Source: Diacronema lutheri (taxonomy: Eukaryota > Haptophyta > Pavlovophyceae > Pavlovales > Pavlovaceae). Taken from it: a stretch of 64,000 bases of DNA. The DNA is taken from contig JAGTXO010000014.1 of NCBI GenBank assembly GCA_019448385.1, positions 124,001-188,000 of the forward strand, read 5' to 3'. A model generated the notes under the pieces. The model had not been told where the DNA came from. It worked only from the letters and a program-made list of their open reading frames with translations, and did no database searches. How positions within the stretch are numbered: the first letter of the stretch is position 1; every line of letters starts with the position of its first letter. The translations under genes and the position numbers were made by a program. Positions 52,677 through 62,842 of the stretch are shown here, in pieces.

Positions 52677-55600
52677 CTACGTTCGCATGGCGGTGTGCAC
52701 GCCGTCTGGCTGCGCAAGGAACGCCGCGCGGTGCACCATGCGCTGCCCCCGCGATGTGCGCGCGCCCGCAGCGAGCGAGGTGCCAACGCCCGTGCCGGGT
52801 TCCGTTGCAAAAGGCGCGCCTGCGCCGAGTTGGTGCGAGCCAGCGCTCGCCACGCTGGACTGCGCTGTAGCCCAACCGCCATTTTGCGCGCGCTTGTACG
52901 CGCCCGTCGCGACCGCCTGGTCGACGTGCGTTGGCGGCAGCGTGAGCGTCGCGGCATCGCTCGCGTTCGAGCCATCAGCGCGCCCAATTGGGCGCGCCTG
53001 TTCGCCCTCCTGCTCAGCCGTGCCCTCGCCCGCCGCGGCGACGGCCGCGGCGGCCGCGGCGGCCGCGGCGGCCGCGGCGGCCGCTCCGGGCGTCGGACGC
53101 CTGCGCGGGCCGACGAGCCCGGCGCCTCGCCGAACACCCATGCCGGGGGCAGCGGAGAAGGTGAGGCGCCGTGCATGCACGAGCTGCTGGAGCAGCTGTC
53201 GGCTCGTCCCGCGCCCAGACACGCCGCCATGCGCGCGCGCGCCACCCGGCCTGCGCCACAGCGCGCTCGGCGCCGACGCGCCGTCCGCGTGCGCGCGCAT
53301 GCCGTCCGGCTCGCCGTCGCCCGAGTTGTGCTCCTGTGCGCCGGCAGCGCGCGCCGCGCCGTGCTCGTACTTGTCGTACTCGCGAACGTTTGCGATTTGG
53401 TCGCAGAATGAGACGCGTCGCACCTTGACGCCATGCCCCCTCTCTCCATCATGGGCGCTTTCCTGCTCGCGTGTACGTGGTGCGGGGTGGTGCGGAGTGG
53501 GAGCGGAGGGGGAGGGGCGGGGGGTTCGGCGGTCAGCGGTCAGCGATGGGGGCCGAGCGCGCACGCACACGCCGGCCCGTTGCTTTAGCCGCGCGTGGGG
53601 CGCGGCCAACGCACCTGCGAGCCGCCCTGCCGCGCTCTCTTGCCGCGCAGGCACCTCAGCACTGGCACGGCCAATGCAGCCACGGGCGGCTCAGCGTCGG
53701 GCATGTGCCCCTCGGCTGCGTCGGATGGCGCACGCGCGCCAGCTGTGCGCACGCTTGCGTGTGCCCCCGATCCCGTTGCCGCCCGCGCGCATTCCATCGG
53801 CTGGCCGTGCGTCGGCTGGCATGGCGGCGGCGGCGGATGCAGCGGCGGCGTGCGGAACGATTCCCAGAGCACGCAACCGTCGGACGTGTCGGACGGAAAT
53901 CCCGTTACGCTCGGTGGCTCGGACGGAAGGTGCGTGAGTATGGGGCTGAGCGCGCACGTGGGCGGCGCTGCCCTGTGAGGCGGCGGCGTGAAGGGCGACG
54001 ACGATGAGGACGCGACGCACAGGAGCCCGGCCGTCCCGGGGATCACGCCCACCGTAGGCGTGCGCGCGCACGCAGCGGCGTGCGCCACGACATGGTCGAG
54101 CGCACCGAGCGCATGCACGCTGCTGTCGCGCGCCGCGCCGCCGGTGTCGCCGTCGGCGGCGGCCGGCGCCGCCACGATGAGCGGTGCGAGCTCCGCCGGT
54201 GGGATGTGCACGTGCAGCTGCGCCCATTTGTGGCAGGCTCTGTGCGCGCGGCTCTGCGCGGGTGCCTCCTCCGCTTGAGCGGCCGCGCGTGCGGTGCAGC
54301 TGGCGACCCCGTCCGGCGCGCGTGCTGGCCGCGCTTGTGCACGGCGTTCTCGCGCCTCTCGCGCCACGTCCGTGCCGCGCTGCGCGGGAAGTCTTGCGGT
54401 TGGTTCGCCGGCCATGGGTGTGGGCGCGGGCGGTGGCGTAGGCGCTGGCGCAGGCGGTGGCGTTTCAGTCTCGTGCGCGTCGGAGCGCTCGCCCTGCTCG
54501 CCCTCGCCCTCGCCCTCGTCCTCGCTGAACTCGAGCGGCGGCACAAAGCTACTCGGAGACGGCGGCACGCGCCGCCACGACCACGGCGACGCAGCGGCCA
54601 TGGATGACGCGACGGCCGCCATCGCTCCACTTCCTGCAGCTGCGCGCACCGCGCGTGGTGTCGGCAGGGCTGAGCCGAGCGCGAGTGGTCGCCATAGCGC
54701 GCGCACATCCGGTTGCTCGGGCGCAAGTGCGTGTGCGGCCAGACGCGCGCTCGTGCTGCCCATGCCCGCGACAGCAATGGCTGCCTTGCCCAGCTCACAG
54801 AAGCTCCTCGCCGTGCGCTGCGCGCCGGCGTTGCACGCGGTACGGCTCGGAAGCGGCGGGCGCGCGGTGGTCGGGAGGTGACGCGTGCGCGCACGCGCCG
54901 CGCCGGCCGCCTGGCCTGCGCGCATTGGCGGCGTAGGCGGCGAGGGTATGGCTTCATCGCTGCACAGGTCAAAATCGCATAGCAATGGCGGCTCGTGCGC
55001 ACCGACGTGTGCGTCGGCGTCCAGCCCGATGGGAGCGTCGGACAGCGCACCGGAGAGCGCATCGGAGAGCGCGTCGGACAGCGTGTCGGACGGCGCGTCG
55101 GACGGCGCGTCGGAACGAGCGCTGGGCTCACTCGACACTCCGTCCGCGGCGCGCGCGCTTCCGGTCGGACCGGGGTGCGCGCGTGCGCCGTTAAGCGCGC
55201 TCGCGCCCATCGGTAGGCCGCCTGCTGCGCTGGCCGCCATCGCACACGCCTCGCGAGCGCCGGCCGCGCCGGTCGCGCCGCGACCGTCCGGTGCGAGCGC
55301 CGCGTCCGGTGCGAGCGCCGGCGGTGCAGCGCCCGGCTCCGCACGGTCGCGCTGCCGCACGGGTGGCGCGTGCGCGTTGACGGCGGAGCCGGGCGCGAAA
55401 GCACGTGCGCGGGCGGGCGAGCCAGAGGTGAAACGCTCCTCCCGCGGGCGCTCCGCGGCTCGCGTACACGCGGGCGGTGCGCGCATGCGTGGCTCGTGTC
55501 GAGCGCGCTCGCTCGCGTCGGCCATCTGCGCGTCGTCTGCGCGATCGCGCTCGACGAGCGCGCGCGCGGATGGCTGCCCGTGTGGCGCTGCCAAAGGTCG

Positions 55601-56083
55601 CTGCGGCACGTGCGCCGGCTGCGAGGTAAGGCCGATCTGCTGCGCGTTCATCGCGGCGGCAAGCTCTCGGAGCGGTCGCAGCGCAACCGCGACAGTCGGC
55701 CCGCCATCGGCGCGCGTCGCGGCGAGAAGGGGCTTGCACGCGGCCCAGGCGTGGTGATGGCCTTTCTTGAGGCTCAACCCCAGCCGCTCTGCCAGCGCGA
55801 TCGCGCGCGCCTCGAGCGCGCTGCGCGAGCGCTCGTCGGCGTTGACGCCCGCGTCCCCGGGCTCGGGCGCGAGCGCGTGCACGTCGTGCAGCCAGGCGCT
55901 CTGCTTCCACAGCCACGACGACGACATGCACGACCATGGGAGCATGTCCTCAATCTCGACGAGCACGCCGCGCAGCTCCGTCATCGCGCTCTCGCGCGCC
56001 GCGCCAAACTCGCGGGCTCTGCCCTCGGGAAGACCACTGCAACTCGTTTCGCCGGAGCGCGCGATCTCCCGCGCGATCTCCAT
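52677..56083 (-). CDS. Large disordered protein with a PP1-docking RVSF motif
   Basis: Two exons (56083-53615, 53462-52677; donor GTGCGT, phase 0) give 1,084 aa. The N-terminal 160 residues look folded and helical (MTELRGVLVEIEDMLPW, SSWLWKQSAWLHDVHAL, ALEARAIALAERLGLSLKKG). The rest is low complexity, including a run of SDAP/SDAL repeats and an Ala tract. Exon 2 opens with KVRRVSFCDQIANVREYD, which contains a textbook RVxF site (RVSF) for protein phosphatase 1. No other family is recognised. A PP1 regulatory subunit is the best guess. Extension to an ATG at 56182 would overlap the neighbouring gene. The start is 23 bp from that of the divergent FN3 gene. Confidence 0.6.
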
Positions 56084-56106
56084 GCGTGCTGCGGGCCGAG
56101 CAGGGC

Positions 56107-59100
56107 ATGAGTGAGTCGGAGAAGCAGGCGTGGCTCGCGTCGCTCTTCGGCGGGCATGCGCCCACGCTCCTCGCCTCGCCAAGTGGCGCGCGCGACGGCA
56201 TGCCCTCGCTCTTCCGCACCGCCTCGGTCGATGCGATCGACCTCAAGGGCGCGGCGCACGGCGCGCACGACGCGCAGCACGGCGCAGCCGAGTCGAACGG
56301 CGGCGGGCACATGACGCGCGCGAGCTCGCTTGGCTCGATCAGCCATGCACCAGCCGCGGGCCTCAAGCTACCCGCGCCCACGCTCGCCGACGGCGGTGCC
56401 AAGGCGACGTCCCTCACGCTGCTGTGGAGCTGGCATCCACCCGCTGGGCACGGCTTGGCGGTGCTCGACTTTTCGCTCGAGTGGCGTCGCGAGGGCGAGG
56501 TGAGCCGGACAATGCCGCTCGATGCGCCGCCTACCAAGGCGACGCTGCGCGCGCTCGCGCCCAACACCGCCTACTTGGTCCGCGCTGTCGCGGCGCGCAG
56601 GCCGTCGGCTGTGCGCAACGGCGGCGACGACGACGACGAGGGGGGCGAATCGACGCCCGCGAGCCCGACTTTGCGCGACGCGCTGCCGCTGCCGTCGACA
56701 GAGGCTCGGCTGCTCACCGGTGCGCTGCGCCATGCGCGGCACACGTGACCGCGCCTCCGCGCGCGCAAGAGCGCGCGCGTGGCGCCGCAGCGCCAGCGGC
56801 ACCTCACGCTCGCAACACGAGCGCGCGCGCGCGCCGCGCCGCGCGCGAGCGCACAGTGCCCGACGCCCCGCCGATCCCTGAGCTTGTCTCGCTCACGGCC
56901 ACGTCCGCCTCGCTCCGCTGGCGCGCGCCTGCGGGCGGCGCCGCGCGCTACTCGGTGTACGGCTCCGCGGCGCTCGATTTTCAAAAGCTCTTCTCAGGAG
57001 CCGACGTCGAGGCGTCCGTTCACGGGCTGAGTGCCGGGACGGCGTACGGCTTCCGCGTGTGCGCGCTCAACGCGCTCGGCGGCGCGTCGGATTTTTCGCC
57101 TGAGCTGGGCGTGACCACGCCAGCCGTTGGCGTGCGGCTTGAGCTGCCGTTACCGACCGTTACGAATGTGGACGCGAGCAGCGTGACGCTGGGCTGGGCC
57201 AAGCCTGCGCCGGCCGTGATCGTCGGCCTCGCCGAGCGCGCGCCCGATGCGTCGTTGTGGATCGAGGCACGCGCCCGTGCGCAGCCCGGGGTGGACATCG
57301 GCGCGTCGTTGGGCGGAGCGGCGCTGCAGCGGGCCGGCCCGCTCGGTGCCGGCACCGTGGCCGTGCGCGGCCTCGCGCCAAACCGCGCCTACGCGCTCAC
57401 GCTGCTCGCGCTCGCGAGCAGCAGCGACGGCGATGGCAACGACGACGGCGCCCGTACGGGCGGAGCGCGCGTCGCGGCGGCCGAGGCCGTGCTCGCGTGG
57501 ACGAGCCCGAGCGTGCCCGGATTGCCAACGGTGCTGCAACACCGTGTCAAACCGGACAACCTCGCGATGCGCTGGGCTGAGCCGGTGCGACGCGGCGGCC
57601 GAAGCCGTCACGGCGGCCGAGCGGCGCCACCGCGCGCGCCGCCCTCACGCGCCGCGCGAAGACGCGCACCTCCTCGCCCAATCTCTTCGCGTGCGTGCGG
57701 CCACCGGCTCGACCCACATCGCCGCAGGTGGGCGGCTGCGTGTCCTACTTGCTCGAGATGCGCGAGCCGGATGCGGTCGAGTCAGAGGACCGCGAGTGGG
57801 CGCTCATTTACGAGGGGAGCACCGCTGGCTGCGAGATCTCCTTCCTCACGCCACTCACCACGTACCACTTCCGCCTGTGCGCGGTGGGGCCGGTCGAGGG
57901 CGGCGGCGCGCCGCGCCGCGCCGTCCTCGGCGACGGCCGCGCGGAGCACGATGAGGACGAGGGTGGCTTGTGCGGCGCATTCACCGACGTGGTCGAGTTG
58001 ACGACGCCGCTGCGCGAGGGCGAAGAGGCCAAGGTGGGCGGCGCGGCGCTCGCCGCAGCCGGCGTGGGCGGCGCGGCGGGCGCCAGTGCGCCGCCCGTGC
58101 TCGTGGGCAGCTCGCTCGACGAGCGGGCGGGTCCGAGCGCGATCGCATCTCCGACGAGCGCGGCCAACTCGCCGCACGCGCATTCGCCTACAACGCGCAG
58201 GCTGCGCCGATCATCCGCGCACGAGCTGAGCGTCGAGGACGCGGCGGCGGGCGCGGCGGGCGCGCCTCGGGGCGCCGCGCCAGCGCCCACGCCGGGCGGC
58301 GCGGCGGACGCGTTGCCGTCCGAGCGACGCGAGGTGGACGCAAAGTCGCGCATGCGAGACGTGCCCGCTACGCCTGCGATCGGCGAAGGCCGGCGGAGCA
58401 GTGCGGACGACGGTACGACAGTGCCGCGGCGCACGCAGCGGCCATCGCGCGAGGCCGGCACAGGCGGCCGCGGCGACGTCGGCCGCACGTCCGCCGCTCG
58501 CCTCTCGGCGGAGGGGCGCGGCTCGGTCGCGCGCGCGTCGATTGGCTCGGAGGCTTCTGCGCACGGGGCGGCACGGCGAGCAGTGCACGCACCCAGAACG
58601 GACGGCGCCGTCGCCTCCGTGGCGGGCCCCCGCACGCCAGTGGCGAGCGCGCCGGCGACGAGCCGAAGTCACACTCGCGTTTTCCCGTCATTTGCCGGCC
58701 GCGGTGTCGGCGCGGTTGGTGCGGGGGGTGTCGTTGGTGCTGGTGCCGCCGTCAATGCAGGCGGCGTGGGCAACCTGGGGGCAAGTGCACGAGGCGCCAG
58801 CGCGCGCCGTGGCTGCGGTGCCGCGCAGCGCAGCTCGAAGGAGGACAGCGACGCCAACAACGCCACGCCGCGGCTCGTCGCGCAGGTCCAACAGCGAGCC
58901 ACGCCCGCTGAGCGCGCGCCGCGCGTGCACGGCGGGCTGGCGCGCAGCAGTTCGGCGGGCAGAATTGATGGCGCGGCGGCGCGAGCGAGCGCGCCAACGT
59001 GCTCGTCGCAGCTCGGTCGCACCAGCGGGGCGCTGACCGACCGGCCGCTGGCGTTGGCCGCGACGCACGCGCCGCCGCGCACGCCGCCCACGGCACTGCC

Positions 59101-60391
59101 GGCCGGTGGCGTCACGGACCGGCGGCGCGCGGCGATGCCGCGCAGCGCCTCTGCCGAGCGCGTACGCCCCGCCACGGCGCGCGCGCGCAGCGAGGCGGAC
59201 GCGGCTGCCGGCGGCCGCGGCCCGGTCGGCGGGAAGGCCAAGCGGCCCCCGGTTGCACCCGGCGCCGGCAGTGAGTCCGGGAGCAGCGCGGCACCCGCCG
59301 CAGCAGAGTCCGGGAGCAGCGCGGCACCCGCCGTAACAGATGGGGTTGGAGGCGGCAGCGTGCACGCCAAGCTGTATGAGTTGCACGCGCTGCGCATGGC
59401 GCGCATTGAGGCGCTCCACGCGCAGCGCGAGGAGGCGATACGGCAGCTCGCAGCGTCGCCGCGGCCAGGCGGCGCGCGCGCGCGACTGGCTGCTGCGGCG
59501 AGCGCCGGCAACATCTCCGCGCGCGAGCGGACGGAGCGCAATCGGCGGACGGCGGTGTTCGCCTCGACAACGCCTCGCTCACCAGAGCGCGCGCGCAGCC
59601 CGCACGTCGCGGAGGTGCGCGCGGCGGCGCGCGTGCGTGTGTGCGGAAGCCGCGCGCGGCCGGGGCGCGCGCGGCCTGGGCGCGCGGCCGGCGCGCGCGG
59701 CCTGGGCGCGCGGCCGGCGCGCGCGGCGCGCTCATGAAGCGCGCAACGATGCAGCACACGATGGGCGCGCGGCGCGCAAGGGGCGCACTCAACCGCCTTA
59801 CAGCGCCACCCGCCTCGCGCCCTAACCCGAACCTGAACCCCAACCCTAAGCGCCTTACAGCGCCACCCGTGCGCGCGCCTCACCTCCGCCCGCGCGCGCG
59901 CCCTGCGGCGCCGCACGCGCGGCCCGGCTGCCGCGCAGCGCCTGCGAACGCCAGGGCCGGGAACTTACGAGCTTGGCTCGCAGTTCCTCAGTGGCGTGCG
60001 CGTCACAAAGGCGATTGTCGGAGCGAGCTCCGCGTTCCGTTCGACCTCGCCCCGCCTCCACCCGCCCTCGCCGCGTGGTTCGGGGCAGTCGGAGAGTCCG
60101 GGGCCCGGCGCGTACGAGGCCGCGGCCGTCAGGTCCGTGGCAGCCGAGGCGGCCGCGCGCAAGCGGGCGGCGGGGAAGCACGAGCCATTCACGTCCAACT
60201 CGCCGCGTATCGGCTCGCCCCTGCGCCGCGGCGCGGAGACGCCGGGGCCGGGCGCATACGACCCGCTCGGCGCTGTCGGCAGGCAACGGCATCGCAAGCC
60301 GAGTGCGCCGTTCGGCTCCGGCTCGCCGCGCTTTGACGCGGGCGCGCGGCATGACGGGCCATCGCCTGTGTATTACTCGCCGCGCGGCTAG
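56107..60391 (+). CDS. Fibronectin-III protein with C-terminal SHIPPO (STPGPGxY) repeats
   Basis: Four exons (56107-56719, 56857-57584, 57728-59614, 59939-60391; donors GTGCGC, GTGCGA, GTGCGC) give 1,226 aa. Three or four fibronectin-III domains occupy the first 540 residues: APNTAYLVRAV, IPELVSLTATSASLRWRAP, LSAGTAYGFRVCALNALGG, DNLAMRWAEP then VGGCVSYLLEM. A basic disordered region and a charged helix (ELHALRMARIEALHAQREEA) follow. The last exon carries TPGPGTYELG, SPGPGAYEAA and TPGPGAYDPL, the repeat of ODF3/CIMAP proteins bound to axonemal microtubules. A ciliary or cortical microtubule role is inferred. Intron 3 contains telomere-like sequence. Confidence 0.8.
59794..59868 (+). repeat. 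Telomere-like tract between 18-bp direct repeats, in an intron
   Basis: CGCCTTACAGCGCCACCC occurs at 59794-59811 and 59851-59868. Between them lies CCCTAACCCGAACCTGAACC continuing to CCCTAAG, a degenerate run of the CCCTAA telomere unit. It lies in the last intron of the FN3-SHIPPO gene. Confidence 0.7.
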
Positions 60392-60407
60392 CACTTGGAA
60401 CGTCGGG

Positions 60408-60410
<3 letters not shown>

Positions 60411-60475
<65 letters not shown>
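60411..60475. repeat. G65 homopolymer
   Basis: Sixty-five uninterrupted G follow GTCGGGGGA, 20 bp after the stop of the FN3-SHIPPO gene and just before copy 2 of the 58-bp repeat. It is the longest homopolymer in the window; true length is uncertain. Confidence 0.9.
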
Positions 60476-60477
<2 letters not shown>

Positions 60478-60501
60478 AGTGTCACATCGACGACATTGGT
60501 G

Positions 60502-60559
60502 GCTACTCGATCCCCCCGCAGCTGGTGCTGACCCCGCTGTCCTGACGTAAGCGCGTTAG
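60502..60559 (+). repeat. 58-bp dispersed repeat, copy 2
   Basis: Near-identical to 22526-22583 in the same orientation, 50 bp upstream of the eIF2B-alpha start. Differences are one extra C in the C run, TCC for TTT after the GCTGT, and one missing C before GTTAG. Confidence 0.7.
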
Positions 60560-60608
60560 AAGGACTGTCTCACTGTCAGTTTGACCGCAGAGTCACCCAC
60601 GTCGCGCC

Positions 60609-61830
60609 ATGGCGTCGGAGAAGCTCAAGAACGAGCAGCTGAGCGCTGAGCAGCTCAGGGCGTTCCACGCGCACCTCAGGGACGAGCCCGGCGCGATCGC
60701 GGCCATCAAGGTGCTCATCGACCTCATCCAGAGCAGCGCCGGTTCGCGCACGCGCCGCGCGCGCGAGTCGCGTCGGCGCGGCGCGCGCGCCGACGCGCCG
60801 CCGCCCGCACACGCCCCGCTGCGCGCGCGCGCGCAGCTACAACGATCATGGGCCTACAAATCGAGCTGCAGGCCGCGGCGGACGTGCTCAAGCTGCACGA
60901 GGCGGAGGGCATCTCGATCGCCTCCGGCTGCGAGCTCTTCATGCGCTTTGTGACGCGCACGGCGCTCGACTTCTCGGAGTACGAGGCCTGCCGCCATAAG
61001 ATCCTCGAGAGAGGCGAGTTCTTCAAGGAGCACTCGACGCGCGCGCGGACTAAAATCGCCGAGCTTGGCGCGCCCTTCATTCGCGACGGCGCGACCGTGC
61101 TCACCACTGGCTTCTCGCGCGTTGTCGTCGCTCTGCTGCTGCACGCCGCGCAAGCGCTCAAGAAGCGCTTCACAGTCCTCCTCACCGAATCGCACGCAAG
61201 CGGCCTTGGGTACACGCTCGCGCGCACGCTCGCGGCGGCAGGGATCCCCGTCACCGTCATCGACGATGCGGCCGTCGCCGTCGGCCTCGAGCGCGCGGAC
61301 CTTGTCCTGTGCGGCGCGGAGGCGGTCGTCGAGAATGGCGGCGTCATCTCAAAGGCGCGCGCAACGCTCGGCGCTCGTTTCCCCCGCCGTGCCAACATGC
61401 GCGCCCATCTGCGAGGGGCTGCGCGCTGTCCGCGCCGCGCCGCGCCGCGCGCGCGCGTGGGCGCGCCGCGCTCCGAATGACCTGTGCCGCCCACTCGGTC
61501 AATCTGCAGGTGGGCACTTGCCAGTTGGCCATCATCGCGCACGCGTACCGCAAGCCGTTCTACATTGCCGCGGAGAGCTTCAAATTTGCGCGCCATTACC
61601 CGCTCCACCAGCGGGACATCCTCGGCAGCACGCCGAGAGGCGTGCCGCAGCTCGCGCCGCCCGTCGGGGGCGAACCGGACGCTGCGTCGCGCGCGCCGAC
61701 GCCGCTGCTCACGTACGAGCGGCTGACACGGGACTACACGGCACCAAAATACATCAATCTGCTCTTCACAGACCTCGGCGTGCTCACGCCCTCCGCGGTG
61801 AGCGACGAGCTCATCAAGCTGTACTATTAA
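60609..61830 (+). CDS. EIF2B1: Translation initiation factor eIF2B subunit alpha
   Basis: Three exons (60609-60741, 60837-61354, 61510-61830) give 323 aa, close to the usual 305. Family phrases include TTIMGLQIELQAAADVLKLH, LTTGFSRVVVALLLHAA, VLLTESHASGLGYTLARTLA, ADLVLCGAEAVVENGGVISK joined to VGTCQLAIIAHAYRKPFYIA, and YINLLFTDLGVLTPSAVSDE. The alpha subunit dimer completes the eIF2B decamer, recycles eIF2-GDP and senses eIF2 phosphorylation. Intron 1 has donor GTTCGC. Intron 2 has a GC donor (AAG|GCGCGC), and the join falls inside the conserved NGGVISKVGT. Its stop codon is 2 bp from the stop of the next, convergent gene. Confidence 0.95.
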
Positions 61831-61832
61831 CA

Positions 61833-62747
61833 TTAACATAGGCCCCTCTGCACGGCTGCGCGCGCGGCCTCACAAAGCTCGTCCTCGCTGCGCCCCTCGA
61901 CCGAGAGCGGCTCGTGCACGCGGATGGAGAGCGGCACGTTGCGCGTCGGGCCGACGCAGCCCTTGGGCCACGCCGCGTACGTGCCGACGATCGTGAGCGG
62001 CACGACGCGCACGCCGGACGAGAGGGCCATCTTGAACGGGCCGCGCTTGAACGGGAGCAGCGCGCCGTTGGGTGTCGTCGTGCCCTCGGGAAACGCAAGG
62101 ATCGACTCGCCGCTCTTGAGCAGCTTCACCGCGTCAATGAAGACGCGCGCCTCGGAGCGGCGGTCGCCGCGCGTGACGCACAGGTCGCGCGCGAGCGCGA
62201 GCTTCGCGCCGATGACGGGCAGCTTTTTCACCTCCGACTTGGAAATGTACTTGAGCGGGCGACGCAGCAGGCCGGTCACCGGCACGTCCAGGTAGCTGCA
62301 ATGGTTGGCCACGTACATGATCGCCTCGGACGCGGGCGGCAGCAGGTGCGCACCGACGACCGTCGCCTGGATGCCGGTGCAGCGCAGCACGGTGCGGCCC
62401 CAAAAGTTGCCGATGCGGGAGACGAGGATGCGGCGCGCGTCGACGAGCGATGCGAGCCACATTGGGAGGAGCAGCACCGCGCCGAAGAGGAAGGCGTTCA
62501 GCCCAAAGAGCAGCCCGAACGCGTTCAGCTTGCTCGAGCCGATCCGCTCGATGCCGCGCGCCGGCCGCGGGCTCGGCGCCGCCGCGGCCGCGCTGAGCGC
62601 CACGCGAGAGACCAACGCGGGCGCAAGCGTTCGCCGCAGCCCGCACGCGCGAGGCACAACTGCCGCGCCGCTCGCGCGAGCGACAACCGCCGCGCCGCTC
62701 GCACGAGCGACGATCGCTGCGCCGAGGAGGAGCGCCAACCCGCGCAT
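61833..62747 (-). CDS. 1-acyl-sn-glycerol-3-phosphate acyltransferase, probably plastid-targeted
   Basis: An intronless frame encodes 304 aa. The PlsC domain shows the catalytic NHCSYLD (NHxxxxD), ALARDLCVTRGDRRS, AFPEGTTT and PFKRGPFKMALSSGVRVVPL. It transfers an acyl group to lysophosphatidate, giving phosphatidate for membrane lipids. The first 15 residues (MRGLALLLGAAIVARA) look like a signal peptide, followed by an Ala/Arg-rich, acid-free stretch with two ASGAAVV repeats. This is the bipartite form used for complex plastids. A membrane segment (LFGLNAFLFGAVLLLPMWLA) precedes the active site. An ATG at 62762 would put five residues before the signal. Confidence 0.85.
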   Translation of the reverse strand: MRGLALLLGAAIVARASGAAVVARASGAAVVPRACGLRRTLAPALVSRVALSAAAAAPSPRPARGIERIGSSKLNAFGLLFGLNAFLFGAVLLLPMWLASLVDARRILVSRIGNFWGRTVLRCTGIQATVVGAHLLPPASEAIMYVANHCSYLDVPVTGLLRRPLKYISKSEVKKLPVIGAKLALARDLCVTRGDRRSEARVFIDAVKLLKSGESILAFPEGTTTPNGALLPFKRGPFKMALSSGVRVVPLTIVGTYAAWPKGCVGPTRNVPLSIRVHEPLSVEGRSEDELCEAARAAVQRGLC

Positions 62748-62783
62748 TTGATTCCCCCCCAAACCGGAAGCCCCCTTGGCACT

Positions 62784-62840
62784 GATTTTATTTGGAATAA
62801 TAATTTTTAGTATTTTTATGTTTTTTTTTGATTTTTATAC
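62784..62840. promoter_or_regulatory. AT-rich island between the divergent acyltransferase and CCCH genes
   Basis: Nearly pure A/T over 57 bp (TTTTATTTGGAATAATAATT to GATTTTTATAC), flush against ATG 62843 and 36 bp from the opposite start. It is the most AT-rich stretch of the window and a candidate bidirectional promoter. Confidence 0.5.
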
Positions 62841-62842
62841 CC

